Below are positions 33,701 to 41,536 of a stretch of DNA of 64,000 bases, one piece after another (the stretch's first letter is position 1; each line of letters opens with the position of its first letter). The notes beneath the pieces were generated by a model, which had not been told where the DNA came from, did no database searches, and saw only the letters and a program-made list of their open reading frames with translations. Origin of the DNA: Psychroflexus montanilacus (GTDB lineage: Bacteria > Bacteroidota > Bacteroidia > Flavobacteriales > Flavobacteriaceae); NCBI RefSeq assembly GCF_020164535.1, contig NZ_JAIQZC010000002.1, forward strand, positions 1-64,000. Reading direction: 5' to 3'. Position numbers and translations under genes: made by a program.

Positions 33701-34570
33701 TTATTCTTTGAAAGGTTTTTTTAACTGATTCCAAAAATCCTGAGGATAATTTTCATCATTTTCAAAACCCAGCTCTATATTTTTTCCATCTTCAGGAATA
33801 TGAGCTGTTCCGAAAATATAATCCCATAAACTTAAAGTCAAACCGAAATTCATTCCATAAGGACGCTCTTCTGGCAAAGCTTTGGAGTGATGCCAAATAT
33901 GCATCTTTGGATTGTTCAATATATATTTCAGCGGCCCATAATCCCAACCAACGTTGGCGTGATTGAGGTGACCAATAAGCACTCCAAACATGTGAACAAT
34001 AAAAAATTCCTGAATCCCAAAACCAATCATCGCTAAAGGCACGTATTGAACTACTTTATATACGATAGTTTCCATAAAGTGAAAACGGAATTGAGCTGCA
34101 AAACCCATTTCCTTCACACTATGGTGTACCTTATGAAATTTCCACAGCCAGGAGCGTTTATGCAACTGGATATGAACATTCCATTGGATAAAATCTGCAA
34201 TAAGAAACATGATTAAAAACTGGGACCAGGTGGGAAAATTTTGAACCTGAAAGGCCACCAGATTTTCAATTCCAAATAAAGCCAGGAAGTCATTGAATAG
34301 CTCAACAAATACATTGGATATAGCATTGTATCCAATAAGTGAGAAAATAAAAAAGTTGAAGAAGACATAGAATACATCCAGCCAAAAGCCCTTCCTTATA
34401 ATTTTTTGGTCTTTTCTCCAGGGAATTATAATTTCCATGAGAAGCACCAAAAATGAAAGCCCAATCAGCCACCAGAAATAATTGGTTAGAGATGGGTTTT
34501 GAATTTCATCTACCAGGTAGTTGAAATAACCGCTAAAGGAGTCCAAAAAAATATCTTTGTACTTTTCCAT
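33701..34570 (-). CDS. Fatty acid hydroxylase / sterol desaturase superfamily protein
   Basis: A 289-residue di-iron membrane hydroxylase-like protein. The histidine clusters are complete: HIQLHKRSWLWKFHKVHHS (about 147-165), HLNHANVGW (about 211-219) and HIWHHSKALPEE (about 235-246). Four or five membrane helices lie in the first 190 residues. The family hydroxylates or desaturates lipid chains or carotenoids; the substrate is unknown here. The ATG at 34570 is chosen because the alternative TTG (34582) lies inside the -7 element. Divergent from an SDR gene across a palindromic promoter region. Confidence 0.87.
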   Translation of the reverse strand: MEKYKDIFLDSFSGYFNYLVDEIQNPSLTNYFWWLIGLSFLVLLMEIIIPWRKDQKIIRKGFWLDVFYVFFNFFIFSLIGYNAISNVFVELFNDFLALFGIENLVAFQVQNFPTWSQFLIMFLIADFIQWNVHIQLHKRSWLWKFHKVHHSVKEMGFAAQFRFHFMETIVYKVVQYVPLAMIGFGIQEFFIVHMFGVLIGHLNHANVGWDYGPLKYILNNPKMHIWHHSKALPEERPYGMNFGLTLSLWDYIFGTAHIPEDGKNIELGFENDENYPQDFWNQLKKPFKE

Positions 34571-34579
34571 AATCAATTG

Positions 34580-34587
34580 CAAAATTA
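34580..34587 (-). promoter_or_regulatory. -7 element of the fatty acid hydroxylase gene
   Basis: TAATTTTG on the minus strand, a perfect match, nine bases before the ATG at 34570. It forms one arm of a perfect inverted repeat with the divergent promoter at 34599-34606. Confidence 0.6.
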
Positions 34588-34598
34588 AAGTCTAAATT

Positions 34599-34606
34599 TA
34601 ATTTTG
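34599..34606 (+). promoter_or_regulatory. -7 element of the divergent SDR gene
   Basis: TAATTTTG on the plus strand, a perfect match, 66 bases before the ATG at 34673. Mirror image of the -7 element at 34580-34587. Confidence 0.5.
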
Positions 34607-34672
34607 TAGGTATCATAAGTCACAATAGTCTTTTAAATTTTAGACTTACTACATTTAGAATCAAAAAAATCT

Positions 34673-35437
34673 ATGAATATGAATTTCAAAAATAAAGCCG
34701 TATTAATTACTGGAGCTTCCAGAGGGATTGGTAAGGCCGCAGCCATAGCTTTTGCTTCAGAAGGTGCTAATGTAGGCGTCAATTACAGAAGCCGAACCCA
34801 GGAAGCTGAGAAAACTCTCTCTGAACTTTCAGGTCATGGTCATAAGCTGTTACAGCGAGATATCTCGGTGAAAGAAGAAGCGAAAGCCCTGATTGATGAT
34901 TTTATAAAACAATACGGTAAAATTGATATTTTAGTCAACAATGCAGGGATAGCTATTACACACGAAGTCGACCAGATTGATTTTGAAGCCTGGGCTTCTG
35001 CCTGGGAAAATACACTGCAGACCAATCTTTTTGCCGCAGCAAATTTATCTTACTTAGCTGCACAGCACATGATTAAGTCAGGTGGTGGTAACATAATAAA
35101 TGTGTCATCCAGAGGAGCATTTCGTGGAGAACCCGATCAGCCTGCATATGGTGCCAGTAAAGCAGGCTTAAATGCCTTGAGTCAGTCTTTGGCCAAGAAA
35201 TTGGCATCGCATAAAATTTTTGTGGCCGTTGTCGCGCCTGGCTTCACAGAAACCGATATGGCTACAGAAACACTTACGCCTGCCTCAAAGGAGAATATGC
35301 TTAAAGAAACGCCTTTTTATCGCATGGCAAAGCCGGAAGAAGTAGCGCATGCGATTTTATTCCTGGCTTCGGAAAAAGCAGCTTACTGTTCTGGAACCAT
35401 CATAGATGTAAATGGGGCTAGTTATCTAAGAAGTTAG
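34673..35437 (+). CDS. Short-chain dehydrogenase/reductase, FabG-like
   Basis: A 254-residue classical SDR oxidoreductase. The NAD(P)-binding TGASRGIG is at residues 13-20, NNAG at 89-92, the catalytic Ser in NVSSRGA (143-149) and the YxxxK pair is Tyr159/Lys163. VNYRSR after the second strand suggests NADP(H) preference. It looks like a FabG-type 3-oxoacyl reductase or related carbonyl reductase; being away from other fatty-acid genes, the true substrate is open. ATG at 34679 is an alternative start. Its stop overlaps the stop of the convergent gene by four bases. Confidence 0.87.
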   Translation: MNMNFKNKAVLITGASRGIGKAAAIAFASEGANVGVNYRSRTQEAEKTLSELSGHGHKLLQRDISVKEEAKALIDDFIKQYGKIDILVNNAGIAITHEVDQIDFEAWASAWENTLQTNLFAAANLSYLAAQHMIKSGGGNIINVSSRGAFRGEPDQPAYGASKAGLNALSQSLAKKLASHKIFVAVVAPGFTETDMATETLTPASKENMLKETPFYRMAKPEEVAHAILFLASEKAAYCSGTIIDVNGASYLRS

Positions 35438-35877
35438 AGTTTTGGGAAAAACCGGCCAGTTTTGGACATATAGTCTTTGTATCCCTCAAAGGTGTTTTCT
35501 AGCAGACCCTCTTCATAGCTAGTTTTATAAAAAAATAAAACTAAAATAGCCAGGCTAATGCCTAATTTGTAACCATCTCCAAGCCAAAACGAAAAACTAA
35601 ACATAAACATTAAAATTCCAGTATAGATAGGATGTCGACTAAACTTAAAAACTCCATTGGTAATGAGTTTGGAGTTTGCTTTTGGAGTAGGAAAAGGAGA
35701 TAAATGAATGTTCATCTGTAAAAGTGCAACCGCAGACATAGCTAAACCCAATAGTCCTAAATAAAACCAGATATGATGCTCTATAAAGCTTATAGAAAAC
35801 CAATTGACATCCAGGAAAAAAACCAGCATTAAAAAAAATTGAACTGAAACAAGAAGAATATCTTTGAGTTTTGGCAT
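35434..35877 (-). CDS. Isoprenylcysteine carboxyl methyltransferase-like membrane protein
   Basis: A 147-residue membrane protein with about four helices. Its C-terminal half shows the PEMT/ICMT pattern: NGVFKFSRHPIYTGILMFM (about 88-106), with RHP-Y binding the SAM tail, and later YEEGLLENTFEGYKDYM (about 121-137), with the paired Glu residues. Bacterial members methylate unknown lipids or small molecules. It has its own promoter (35891-35898), is divergent from hemN, and its stop overlaps the stop of the SDR gene by four bases. Confidence 0.8.
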   Translation of the reverse strand: MPKLKDILLVSVQFFLMLVFFLDVNWFSISFIEHHIWFYLGLLGLAMSAVALLQMNIHLSPFPTPKANSKLITNGVFKFSRHPIYTGILMFMFSFSFWLGDGYKLGISLAILVLFFYKTSYEEGLLENTFEGYKDYMSKTGRFFPKL

Positions 35878-35890
35878 TATTTCTTTTTTG

Positions 35891-35898
35891 CAAAGATA
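35891..35898 (-). promoter_or_regulatory. -7 element of the ICMT-like gene
   Basis: TATCTTTG on the minus strand, a perfect match, 13 bases before the ATG at 35877. Confidence 0.6.
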
Positions 35899-35934
35899 GC
35901 ATGTTAGACTCTACTTAAATTTTCAGTTCATAGC

Positions 35935-35946
35935 TGATTTTTATCA
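35935..35946 (+). promoter_or_regulatory. Fnr/Crp-type operator upstream of hemN
   Basis: TGAT, TTTT, ATCA: the core of the Fnr consensus (TTGAT-N4-ATCAA) apart from the outermost bases. Its centre is 36.5 bp before the G of the hemN -7 element, about -40.5 from the predicted transcript start, the class II activator position. Confidence 0.6.
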
Positions 35947-35969
35947 TTTTGCAAGACTAGATCCCATTG

Positions 35970-35977
35970 TACTTTTG
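35970..35977 (+). promoter_or_regulatory. -7 element of hemN
   Basis: TACTTTTG, a perfect match, with TTTG 18 bases upstream (35948-35951) in the -33 position. The predicted leader is about 14 nt. Confidence 0.65.
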
Positions 35978-35994
35978 AATAAAATGCAATAGAC

Positions 35995-37338
35995 ATGCAA
36001 GAGTTAATTCAGAAATATAATGTGCCTGGGCCTAGATACACCAGTTATCCCACAGTACCTTTTTGGGATGAGGAAACTTATAGTGCATCTTCTTGGATAA
36101 AGAGTTTACAAAAGAGCAATTCCTCCAGAGAAATTAGCCTGTATATTCACCTTCCATTTTGTGAAAGTCTTTGCACCTTTTGTGCCTGTAACAAACGCAT
36201 TACCAAAAGGCATGAAGTAGAATTACCTTATATAAAAGCCCTGCTGAAAGAATGGGAGATGTACCTTGAAATACTTGAGGGAAAGCCAGTTTTAAAAGAG
36301 ATACACCTTGGAGGTGGAACTCCTACTTTTTTTGATCCGAAACATTTAGAATATCTTCTAAAAACAATTAAAAACTCCTGTGACGTTCCAAAAGACGTTA
36401 GCTTCAGCTTTGAAGGTCATCCTAACAATACTACTATAAACCATCTTGAAACCCTGAGAAATCTTGGGTTTGATCGTGTGAGCTATGGTATACAGGATTA
36501 TAATCCTAAAGTTCAGATTGCTATACACAGAATTCAGTCTTTTGAGACCGTCAAAAAAATTACTAAGGAATCCAGGGCTTTAGGCTACAAATCTGTGAGT
36601 CATGATCTCATTTATGGATTGCCACTGCAAAGTTTGAGAGATGTCATTGCTACTATTGAAAAAACGATTGAATTGATGCCGGATCGTATTGCGTTTTATA
36701 GTTATGCTCACGTTCCCTGGACAAAGGGAAATGGACAGCGCGGATACGATGAAAAGGATTTACCATCGGCAGAATTGAAACGTCAACAATATGAAATTGG
36801 CAAACAAATGCTGGAAGACAAGGGCTATGTTGAAATAGGCATGGATCACTTTGCACTACCCAATGATGAGTTGGCTTTAGCATTTGAACATCAAAATCTA
36901 CACAGGAATTTTATGGGATATACCACCACTAAGACCAATAAAATGATAGGTCTTGGTGTATCTGCTATCAGCGATAGCTGGTTTGGATTTTCTCAAAATC
37001 ACAAAGACCTCAACACGTATTACTCAAGTTTAAACAATGATATACTACCTGTTTCACGAGGTCACATTTTAAACGAAACGGATCTGATAATCAGAAGAAA
37101 AATCTTAAATTTAATGTGTCATTTTGAAACTGATTTAGAGGATTTAGAAATTGACCTTCAATTTGAAATTAAAAATGATTTAGTTGAATTCGAATCAGAT
37201 CAATTACTTAAAATCATGGATAATACTATAAAGGTAAATCCTGCTGGTAAAGCTTTTATCAGAAATGTATGTATGGCCTTTGACCTTCGGTTGAAAGCTC
37301 AGCAGACAACATCACAATTATTCTCAATGACTATCTAA
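35995..37338 (+). CDS. hemN: Oxygen-independent coproporphyrinogen III oxidase
   Basis: A 447-residue radical-SAM enzyme converting coproporphyrinogen III to protoporphyrinogen IX without oxygen, for heme synthesis. The 4Fe-4S ligands are Cys56, Cys60 and Cys63 (CESLCTFC), with the extra Cys65 typical of true HemN. GPRYTSYPT near residues 12-20 and EIHLGGGTPTFF near 101-112 also match HemN rather than the HemW chaperone. Length is close to E. coli HemN (457). The operator upstream predicts induction at low oxygen. Eleven bases separate it from the stress-protein gene. Confidence 0.94.
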   Translation: MQELIQKYNVPGPRYTSYPTVPFWDEETYSASSWIKSLQKSNSSREISLYIHLPFCESLCTFCACNKRITKRHEVELPYIKALLKEWEMYLEILEGKPVLKEIHLGGGTPTFFDPKHLEYLLKTIKNSCDVPKDVSFSFEGHPNNTTINHLETLRNLGFDRVSYGIQDYNPKVQIAIHRIQSFETVKKITKESRALGYKSVSHDLIYGLPLQSLRDVIATIEKTIELMPDRIAFYSYAHVPWTKGNGQRGYDEKDLPSAELKRQQYEIGKQMLEDKGYVEIGMDHFALPNDELALAFEHQNLHRNFMGYTTTKTNKMIGLGVSAISDSWFGFSQNHKDLNTYYSSLNNDILPVSRGHILNETDLIIRRKILNLMCHFETDLEDLEIDLQFEIKNDLVEFESDQLLKIMDNTIKVNPAGKAFIRNVCMAFDLRLKAQQTTSQLFSMTI

Positions 37339-37349
37339 AACCAAAACTC

Positions 37350-38183
37350 ATGAAAAAGATACTTGTACCCGTCGATTTTTCAACACCTTCAGAAAACGCT
37401 TTAAAAGTAGCAGCAAAGCTTGCCCAAAAAAACAATGCTGAACTACATGTACTTCATGTCATTGAGCTGGCAGAATCCCTCTTTGGTGCAGAGCAGTTTA
37501 ATGTAAATGATGAGCAAATCATTTTCTTTATGAAGCTTGCAAAGAAACGATTCTCTCAGTTTCTAGATAAAGATTATCTAAAGGATATCAAGACAACAGA
37601 GCATGTAGAACCAGGCTCTACATCTGTAGCCATCAGTGAATTAGTAGACGAAAATCAGATTGATATGATCGTGATGGGGTCAAGTGGTGTTTCTGGCATT
37701 GAAGAAATCGTGATTGGCTCCAATACAGAAAAAGTAGTAAGACATTCTAAAATACCCGTCCTGGTGGTAAAAAATGAAATAAAGGACATTAACATCAAAA
37801 ATGCTGTTTTTGCCTCAAACTTCGAAATTGAAAATTTGGAACCCTATAAGAAAGCTAAAAAGTTTGCAGATAGCTTCAGTGCTAAAATGCACATGCTTTA
37901 CGTTAACTTACCTGGAAATCAATTCAGTAGCACTTCCGAAATTCACGAGCAAATGCGTGTGTTTTTAAACAAAGTTGAAATGCCACTTGATAGAAAATTC
38001 ATAGAAATTTTTAATGACTATACCATTCAGGAAGGAGTACTGAATGGTTCCGAATATCTTAAAGCAGATTTAATCATTATACCAACTCATGGTCGAAAAG
38101 GACTTTCACATTTCTTCAATGGGAGTATTGGCGAAGATGTGGTCAACCATTCAGAGTTGCCTGTATTGACGCTGAAGATTTAA
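37350..38183 (+). CDS. Universal stress protein, two UspA domains
   Basis: A 277-residue protein with two UspA-like domains. The first (about 1-145) starts KKILVPVDFSTPSENALK and ends with the nucleotide-binding pattern MGSSGVSGIEEIVIGSNTEKV. The second (about 150-277) is more diverged, and ends in PTHGRKGLSHFFNGSIGEDV. The G-2x-G-9x-G(S/T) ATP loop is recognisable in both. Cytoplasmic. It probably shares the hemN promoter and operator; Usp proteins in other bacteria are often induced under oxygen limitation. Confidence 0.9.
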   Translation: MKKILVPVDFSTPSENALKVAAKLAQKNNAELHVLHVIELAESLFGAEQFNVNDEQIIFFMKLAKKRFSQFLDKDYLKDIKTTEHVEPGSTSVAISELVDENQIDMIVMGSSGVSGIEEIVIGSNTEKVVRHSKIPVLVVKNEIKDINIKNAVFASNFEIENLEPYKKAKKFADSFSAKMHMLYVNLPGNQFSSTSEIHEQMRVFLNKVEMPLDRKFIEIFNDYTIQEGVLNGSEYLKADLIIIPTHGRKGLSHFFNGSIGEDVVNHSELPVLTLKI

Positions 38184-38218
38184 TAATCAGGTAATAAAGA
38201 ATTCGCTATTTTTATAGG

Positions 38219-38638
38219 ATGGTAAAGAAATTGACTTTATTAATTCTTATGGCAATATTGACGGGATGTGTAGTTGTAGAAGACGATACAATGATTTCCT
38301 TCAAAGGTCAACTGCTAGACAGGAATGGTGAAGTTGTTGAAGGCATCAAAATAGAGCTAGTTTCCACTTCGATAAATAGCCAAGATCAACTAGAATTCAT
38401 AGATTTTCATCCTTCCAGGATTGATAATTTAGATGTTTTTGATATATCAAATGATGAAGGACGTTTCCAATTTTTTTTCCCAAGATCAAATTTGAATTTA
38501 GCGATTTACATCGATGTTGAACAACATATCAAATTTTACGATGAGGACACAGAAAGGAGTTATCCATTTCTTATTGTAGAGGATGCTGAAAGCTTAGATT
38601 CTGATTTTGGAGCGCTAACTTTAACTCCTTCTGAATGA
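38219..38638 (+). CDS. Lipoprotein with CarboxypepD-regulatory-like fold, unknown
   Basis: A 139-residue lipoprotein with lipobox ILTGC (Cys17). The body begins ISFKGQLLDRNGEVVEGIKIELVST, which resembles the start of carboxypeptidase-regulatory-like beta-sandwich domains (gain of a loop at DRNG). It ends with a Ser/Asp-rich tail. I recognise no named family. Its last bases overlap the next gene by four (ATGA), so the two products are probably made together. A -7-like TATTTTTA lies just before the start. Confidence 0.65.
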   Translation: MVKKLTLLILMAILTGCVVVEDDTMISFKGQLLDRNGEVVEGIKIELVSTSINSQDQLEFIDFHPSRIDNLDVFDISNDEGRFQFFFPRSNLNLAIYIDVEQHIKFYDEDTERSYPFLIVEDAESLDSDFGALTLTPSE

Positions 38639-39285
38639 AAATAATTCTATTATCGTTTATACTCTTTTTGACTTCACTAACTTTTGGTCAAGACGAAACT
38701 AGTAATGAAAATCAGACTAATAAAAGACGTATAGATAACCCAATAGCTATTCAATTAGGATTACAAGGTTCTGCTTTTGTATCATTAGATGACAACTTTA
38801 TAAGTCAAGCTTACTCTCAGGATATTGGGTTAAATGTAGATGTAAGATTTGGTATTAAAGAATTTATTGGTTTAGGTGTCAATATGAATCGGTATGAGTT
38901 TTCAATAGATAACCCGAGGTTTTTAGGATCTAGATTTCCTTCTGCCAGATTTTATTCAAAATCTATTTATGCTTTTTATCAACACCTTTTATTTAAAAAA
39001 TTGACTGCTGAAATTAAATTTGGACTCTTTGAAGGAAGTATTTTAAATAGATCTTTTACAAACAGTGTTCTTAATTTTGACAAACTAAGGTTAAATTTTA
39101 CAGGCTTACTCTCAGGAATAAACATGGTTTACTATTTAGACCCCAATAAACGCATCGGTCTAAGTTTGGGAGCAGATGTGTATTTTAGTTTGTCGGATAA
39201 AATTCAAACAGCACCTTCAGATGTAGATTTTATCAATAGAAATATTTTTACAACTATCAATCTTGGTATTGTTATAGGAAACTAA
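38635..39285 (+). CDS. Outer-membrane beta-barrel protein, unknown
   Basis: A 216-residue exported protein. The signal peptide is MKIILLSFILFLTSLTFGQ (1-19), followed by a short charged linker (QDETSNENQTNKRR). The rest alternates aromatic and polar residues as in an eight- to ten-stranded small outer-membrane barrel (IGLGVNMNRYEFSI, ITTINLGIVIGN-like end). No named family is recognised. Coupled by a 4-bp overlap to the upstream lipoprotein. It is followed by a hairpin between it and trxA. Confidence 0.65.
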   Translation: MKIILLSFILFLTSLTFGQDETSNENQTNKRRIDNPIAIQLGLQGSAFVSLDDNFISQAYSQDIGLNVDVRFGIKEFIGLGVNMNRYEFSIDNPRFLGSRFPSARFYSKSIYAFYQHLLFKKLTAEIKFGLFEGSILNRSFTNSVLNFDKLRLNFTGLLSGINMVYYLDPNKRIGLSLGADVYFSLSDKIQTAPSDVDFINRNIFTTINLGIVIGN

Positions 39286-39287
39286 AG

Positions 39288-39309
39288 AGGCACCTCAACC
39301 GAGATGCCT
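39288..39309 (-). terminator. Hairpin between convergent genes
   Basis: AGGCACCTC, loop AACC, GAGATGCCT: a 9-bp stem with one mismatch on the plus strand that becomes a G-U pair on the minus-strand RNA. Likely a two-way terminator for the outer-membrane gene and trxA, though T tracts are weak. Confidence 0.55.
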
Positions 39310-39330
39310 TATAGCTAGTAATTTCTTTAA

Positions 39331-39633
39331 TTAATTGGCATTAGATTGTATAACTTGTACAATCTCGTCTTTCTGTAAAACACCACTTTGCCTCCATTTT
39401 TGTTCTCCATCTTTAAAAACAATCATCGTTGGCACTCCTCTTACCTGATATTTAGCAGCCAATTGTTCGTTTTTGTCCACATCAATTTTGATGATTTTGA
39501 CACCATCGCCTAGCTCTTCTTTCACCTCTTTTAAAATGGGTGCAAGCATTTTGCAGGGTCCACACCAATCCGCAAAAAAATCGATAAGTACTGGAGTTTC
39601 GCTTTGTATAATTTCATTAAATTTTTGACTCAT
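39331..39633 (-). CDS. trxA: Thioredoxin
   Basis: A 100-residue thioredoxin, a general protein disulfide reductase of the cytoplasm. The active site is Cys24-Gly-Pro-Cys27 in FADWCGPCKMLAP. The cis-Pro segment RGVPTMIVF (about 69-77) and the Asp in LIDFFADW are in place. Length is that of standard thioredoxins (about 105). It could reduce the Bcp peroxiredoxin encoded at 5984-6439. No clear -7 element was found in the 51 bases before its start, so cotranscription with the upstream acetyl-CoA hydrolase gene is possible. Confidence 0.95.
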   Translation of the reverse strand: MSQKFNEIIQSETPVLIDFFADWCGPCKMLAPILKEVKEELGDGVKIIKIDVDKNEQLAAKYQVRGVPTMIVFKDGEQKWRQSGVLQKDEIVQVIQSNAN

Positions 39634-39684
39634 AATCTTATAGTTTAGTGATATTTAGTCGTAAACAATTATTATTCTTTACAC

Positions 39685-40962
39685 TTATTTAAAACGTTCA
39701 AAAGCTGCTTTTTGCAAATTTTCTCGGTGATCTGGATGCGCGATTGAAATCAGTGCTTCCGCTCTTTGTTTTAAGTTTTTGCCGTAAAGATTCACAACAC
39801 CATATTCTGTAACTATATAATGAACGTGAGCTCGAGTTGTTGTTACGCCAGCTCCCTCATTTAAGAAGGGTGTTATTTTCGAAACGCCTTTTTTGGTGAC
39901 TGATGGCATAGCAATTATAGCTTTCCCACCATCAGATAATGAAGCACCACGTATGAAGTCCATCTGACCACCTACCCCAGAAAATTGCATTTTTCCGATG
40001 GTATCGGCACAAACCTGACCAGTTAAATCAATTTCTATGGCAGAATTGATAGCCGTCACTTTAGGATTACGTCTTATAATTGCTGTGTCGTTGGTGTAGG
40101 CAGCTTCTTTCATATGCACCAAGGGATTATCATCCATAAAATCATAAAGTTTTTGTGAACCTACGGCAAAACAAGTGACTATTTTACCAGTTTTTACTTC
40201 CTTTTGGCTGCCGTTGATGACACCGCTTTCCACAAGTGGTAAAATCCCATCCGAAAACATTTCTGTGTGGATGCCTAAATTCTTATGACCTCCTAAATTT
40301 TTAAGGGCAGCATTGGGTATTCCTCCAATTCCCATTTGTAAAGTAGCGCCATCTTCTACAAGACTAGCCACATTAGCTCCAATTTTGCTTTCCAGTTCTG
40401 AAACCGGCGGCTGTTCATGACCAAAAATAGGTTCATCCACTTCAATGGCAAAATCCAACTCACTCATATGAATAATGCCATCCCCATGGGTTCTTGGTAC
40501 TTTAGGATTAATCTGTGCAATGACAAGTTTTGCCGTTTGTATTGCTGGAATTGTAATATCTACAGAAACCCCAAGTGAACAATAACCATGACGATCTGGA
40601 GGAGAAACTTGTATAAAGGCCACATCTAGAGGCAAAATAGAGCGTCTAAATAACCTATGAATTTCACTTAAAAAAATAGGAATATAATCACCATTGCCCT
40701 GTCGAAGTGAATTTCTGACATTACCACCTACAAAAACACTATTAATTTTGAAAGCCTTGGAGTAAGGTTCCTCGGTATAAGGAGCTTTACCTTCTGTATG
40801 AAGGTGCATAATTTCGACATCTTCCAAGGTTTCGTATCTAGATACCAAAGCGTCTATTAGTCGTAAAGGTGTCATCGCTGCACCTTGTATAAAAACTCTG
40901 TCTCCTGATTTTACTTTTGAAACGGCTTCTTCCGCAGTTACTTTATTGAGTTGATGAATCAT
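39685..40962 (-). CDS. Acetyl-CoA hydrolase / CoA-transferase family protein
   Basis: A 425-residue family I CoA-transferase-like enzyme of the acetyl-CoA hydrolase / 4-hydroxybutyrate CoA-transferase group. The substrate loop VQVSPPDRHGYCSLGVS-like VSPPDRHGYCSLG is at about 120-133. GATLQMGIGGIPNAA (about 207-221) is the oxyanion region, and the expected catalytic Glu lies in VTEYGVVNLYG (about 386-396). It moves CoA between acetate and other acids, or hydrolyses acetyl-CoA. The exact acid cannot be told. A promoter and an Fnr-like site at the class I distance lie upstream. Confidence 0.88.
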   Translation of the reverse strand: MIHQLNKVTAEEAVSKVKSGDRVFIQGAAMTPLRLIDALVSRYETLEDVEIMHLHTEGKAPYTEEPYSKAFKINSVFVGGNVRNSLRQGNGDYIPIFLSEIHRLFRRSILPLDVAFIQVSPPDRHGYCSLGVSVDITIPAIQTAKLVIAQINPKVPRTHGDGIIHMSELDFAIEVDEPIFGHEQPPVSELESKIGANVASLVEDGATLQMGIGGIPNAALKNLGGHKNLGIHTEMFSDGILPLVESGVINGSQKEVKTGKIVTCFAVGSQKLYDFMDDNPLVHMKEAAYTNDTAIIRRNPKVTAINSAIEIDLTGQVCADTIGKMQFSGVGGQMDFIRGASLSDGGKAIIAMPSVTKKGVSKITPFLNEGAGVTTTRAHVHYIVTEYGVVNLYGKNLKQRAEALISIAHPDHRENLQKAAFERFK

Positions 40963-40984
40963 ATTTTAAACTTATTTTGAAGTA

Positions 40985-40992
40985 CAAAAATA
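40985..40992 (-). promoter_or_regulatory. -7 element of the acetyl-CoA hydrolase gene
   Basis: TATTTTTG on the minus strand, a perfect match, 22 bases before the ATG at 40962. Confidence 0.6.
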
Positions 40993-41036
40993 CAGCCTAC
41001 ATCTCAATGAAGACTGGGCTTAAACAAAGATTTATA

Positions 41037-41048
41037 TGATTTCAGTCA
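41037..41048 (-). promoter_or_regulatory. Possible Fnr/Crp-type operator, class I distance
   Basis: TGAT, TTCA, GTCA fits TGAy-N4-rTCA. Its centre is 57.5 bp before the -7 G, about -61.5 from the predicted start, exactly 21 bp further away than the other three operators. Confidence 0.4.
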
Positions 41049-41107
41049 GTTTTAAGAAAGGTTTCCGAGGATAAAGTGAACCATGGTAAATTCCGAAGAA
41101 AATTGAA

Positions 41108-41509
41108 TCAGTCTTCATTCTGAAGTTGTTTCCAGGTCCAAACTTGAGCCTCCTTATACGTAGAGAAAACCTCATAAGGAACAGGTTGTTTTTGAAGGAG
41201 GAAAATCATTTTCAACACCCATTGGATGGTTTTGCTAGGGATCACATAGGCTGTGCCCAGGCAATATTCCTTCATCAATGTCGTATTTTGCTTCAGCCAT
41301 TTTGCCTGAAGTTTTTGGTGTGAAAATTTTGGAATAACCGCTTGAGTAGCATCAAATACAATGGCTAGTTTTTGTTGGGAAAAATAACAATCTTCAAGGT
41401 CTTTGAGATAGGCCTTAAAATTAGCATTTGTGCTTTTTTCACCAGTAAATGTCACATTGATCAGAGGAAAAGCGGTTTGATCTACTGTAGCGTAAGAATT
41501 CGATTTCAA
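41108..41509 (-). CDS. STAS/SpoIIAA-like domain protein, probable TTG start
   Basis: A 133-residue soluble protein that resembles the SpoIIAA-like/STAS-fold (lipid-binding-like) family by its pattern of alternating strands and helices: INVTFTGEKSTNANFKAYL, then LAIVFDATQAVIP, and a long C-terminal helical part. No catalytic residues are recognised. The frame has no ATG before residue 79, and only TTG (41507-41509) or rarer codons follow the upstream stop, so TTG is the likely start. It lies 27 bases downstream of gltD on the same strand and is probably read through from it. Confidence 0.6.
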   Translation of the reverse strand: MKSNSYATVDQTAFPLINVTFTGEKSTNANFKAYLKDLEDCYFSQQKLAIVFDATQAVIPKFSHQKLQAKWLKQNTTLMKEYCLGTAYVIPSKTIQWVLKMIFLLQKQPVPYEVFSTYKEAQVWTWKQLQNED

Positions 41510-41536
41510 ATTTTTGTTTAAAAATAAAATAAAGTT

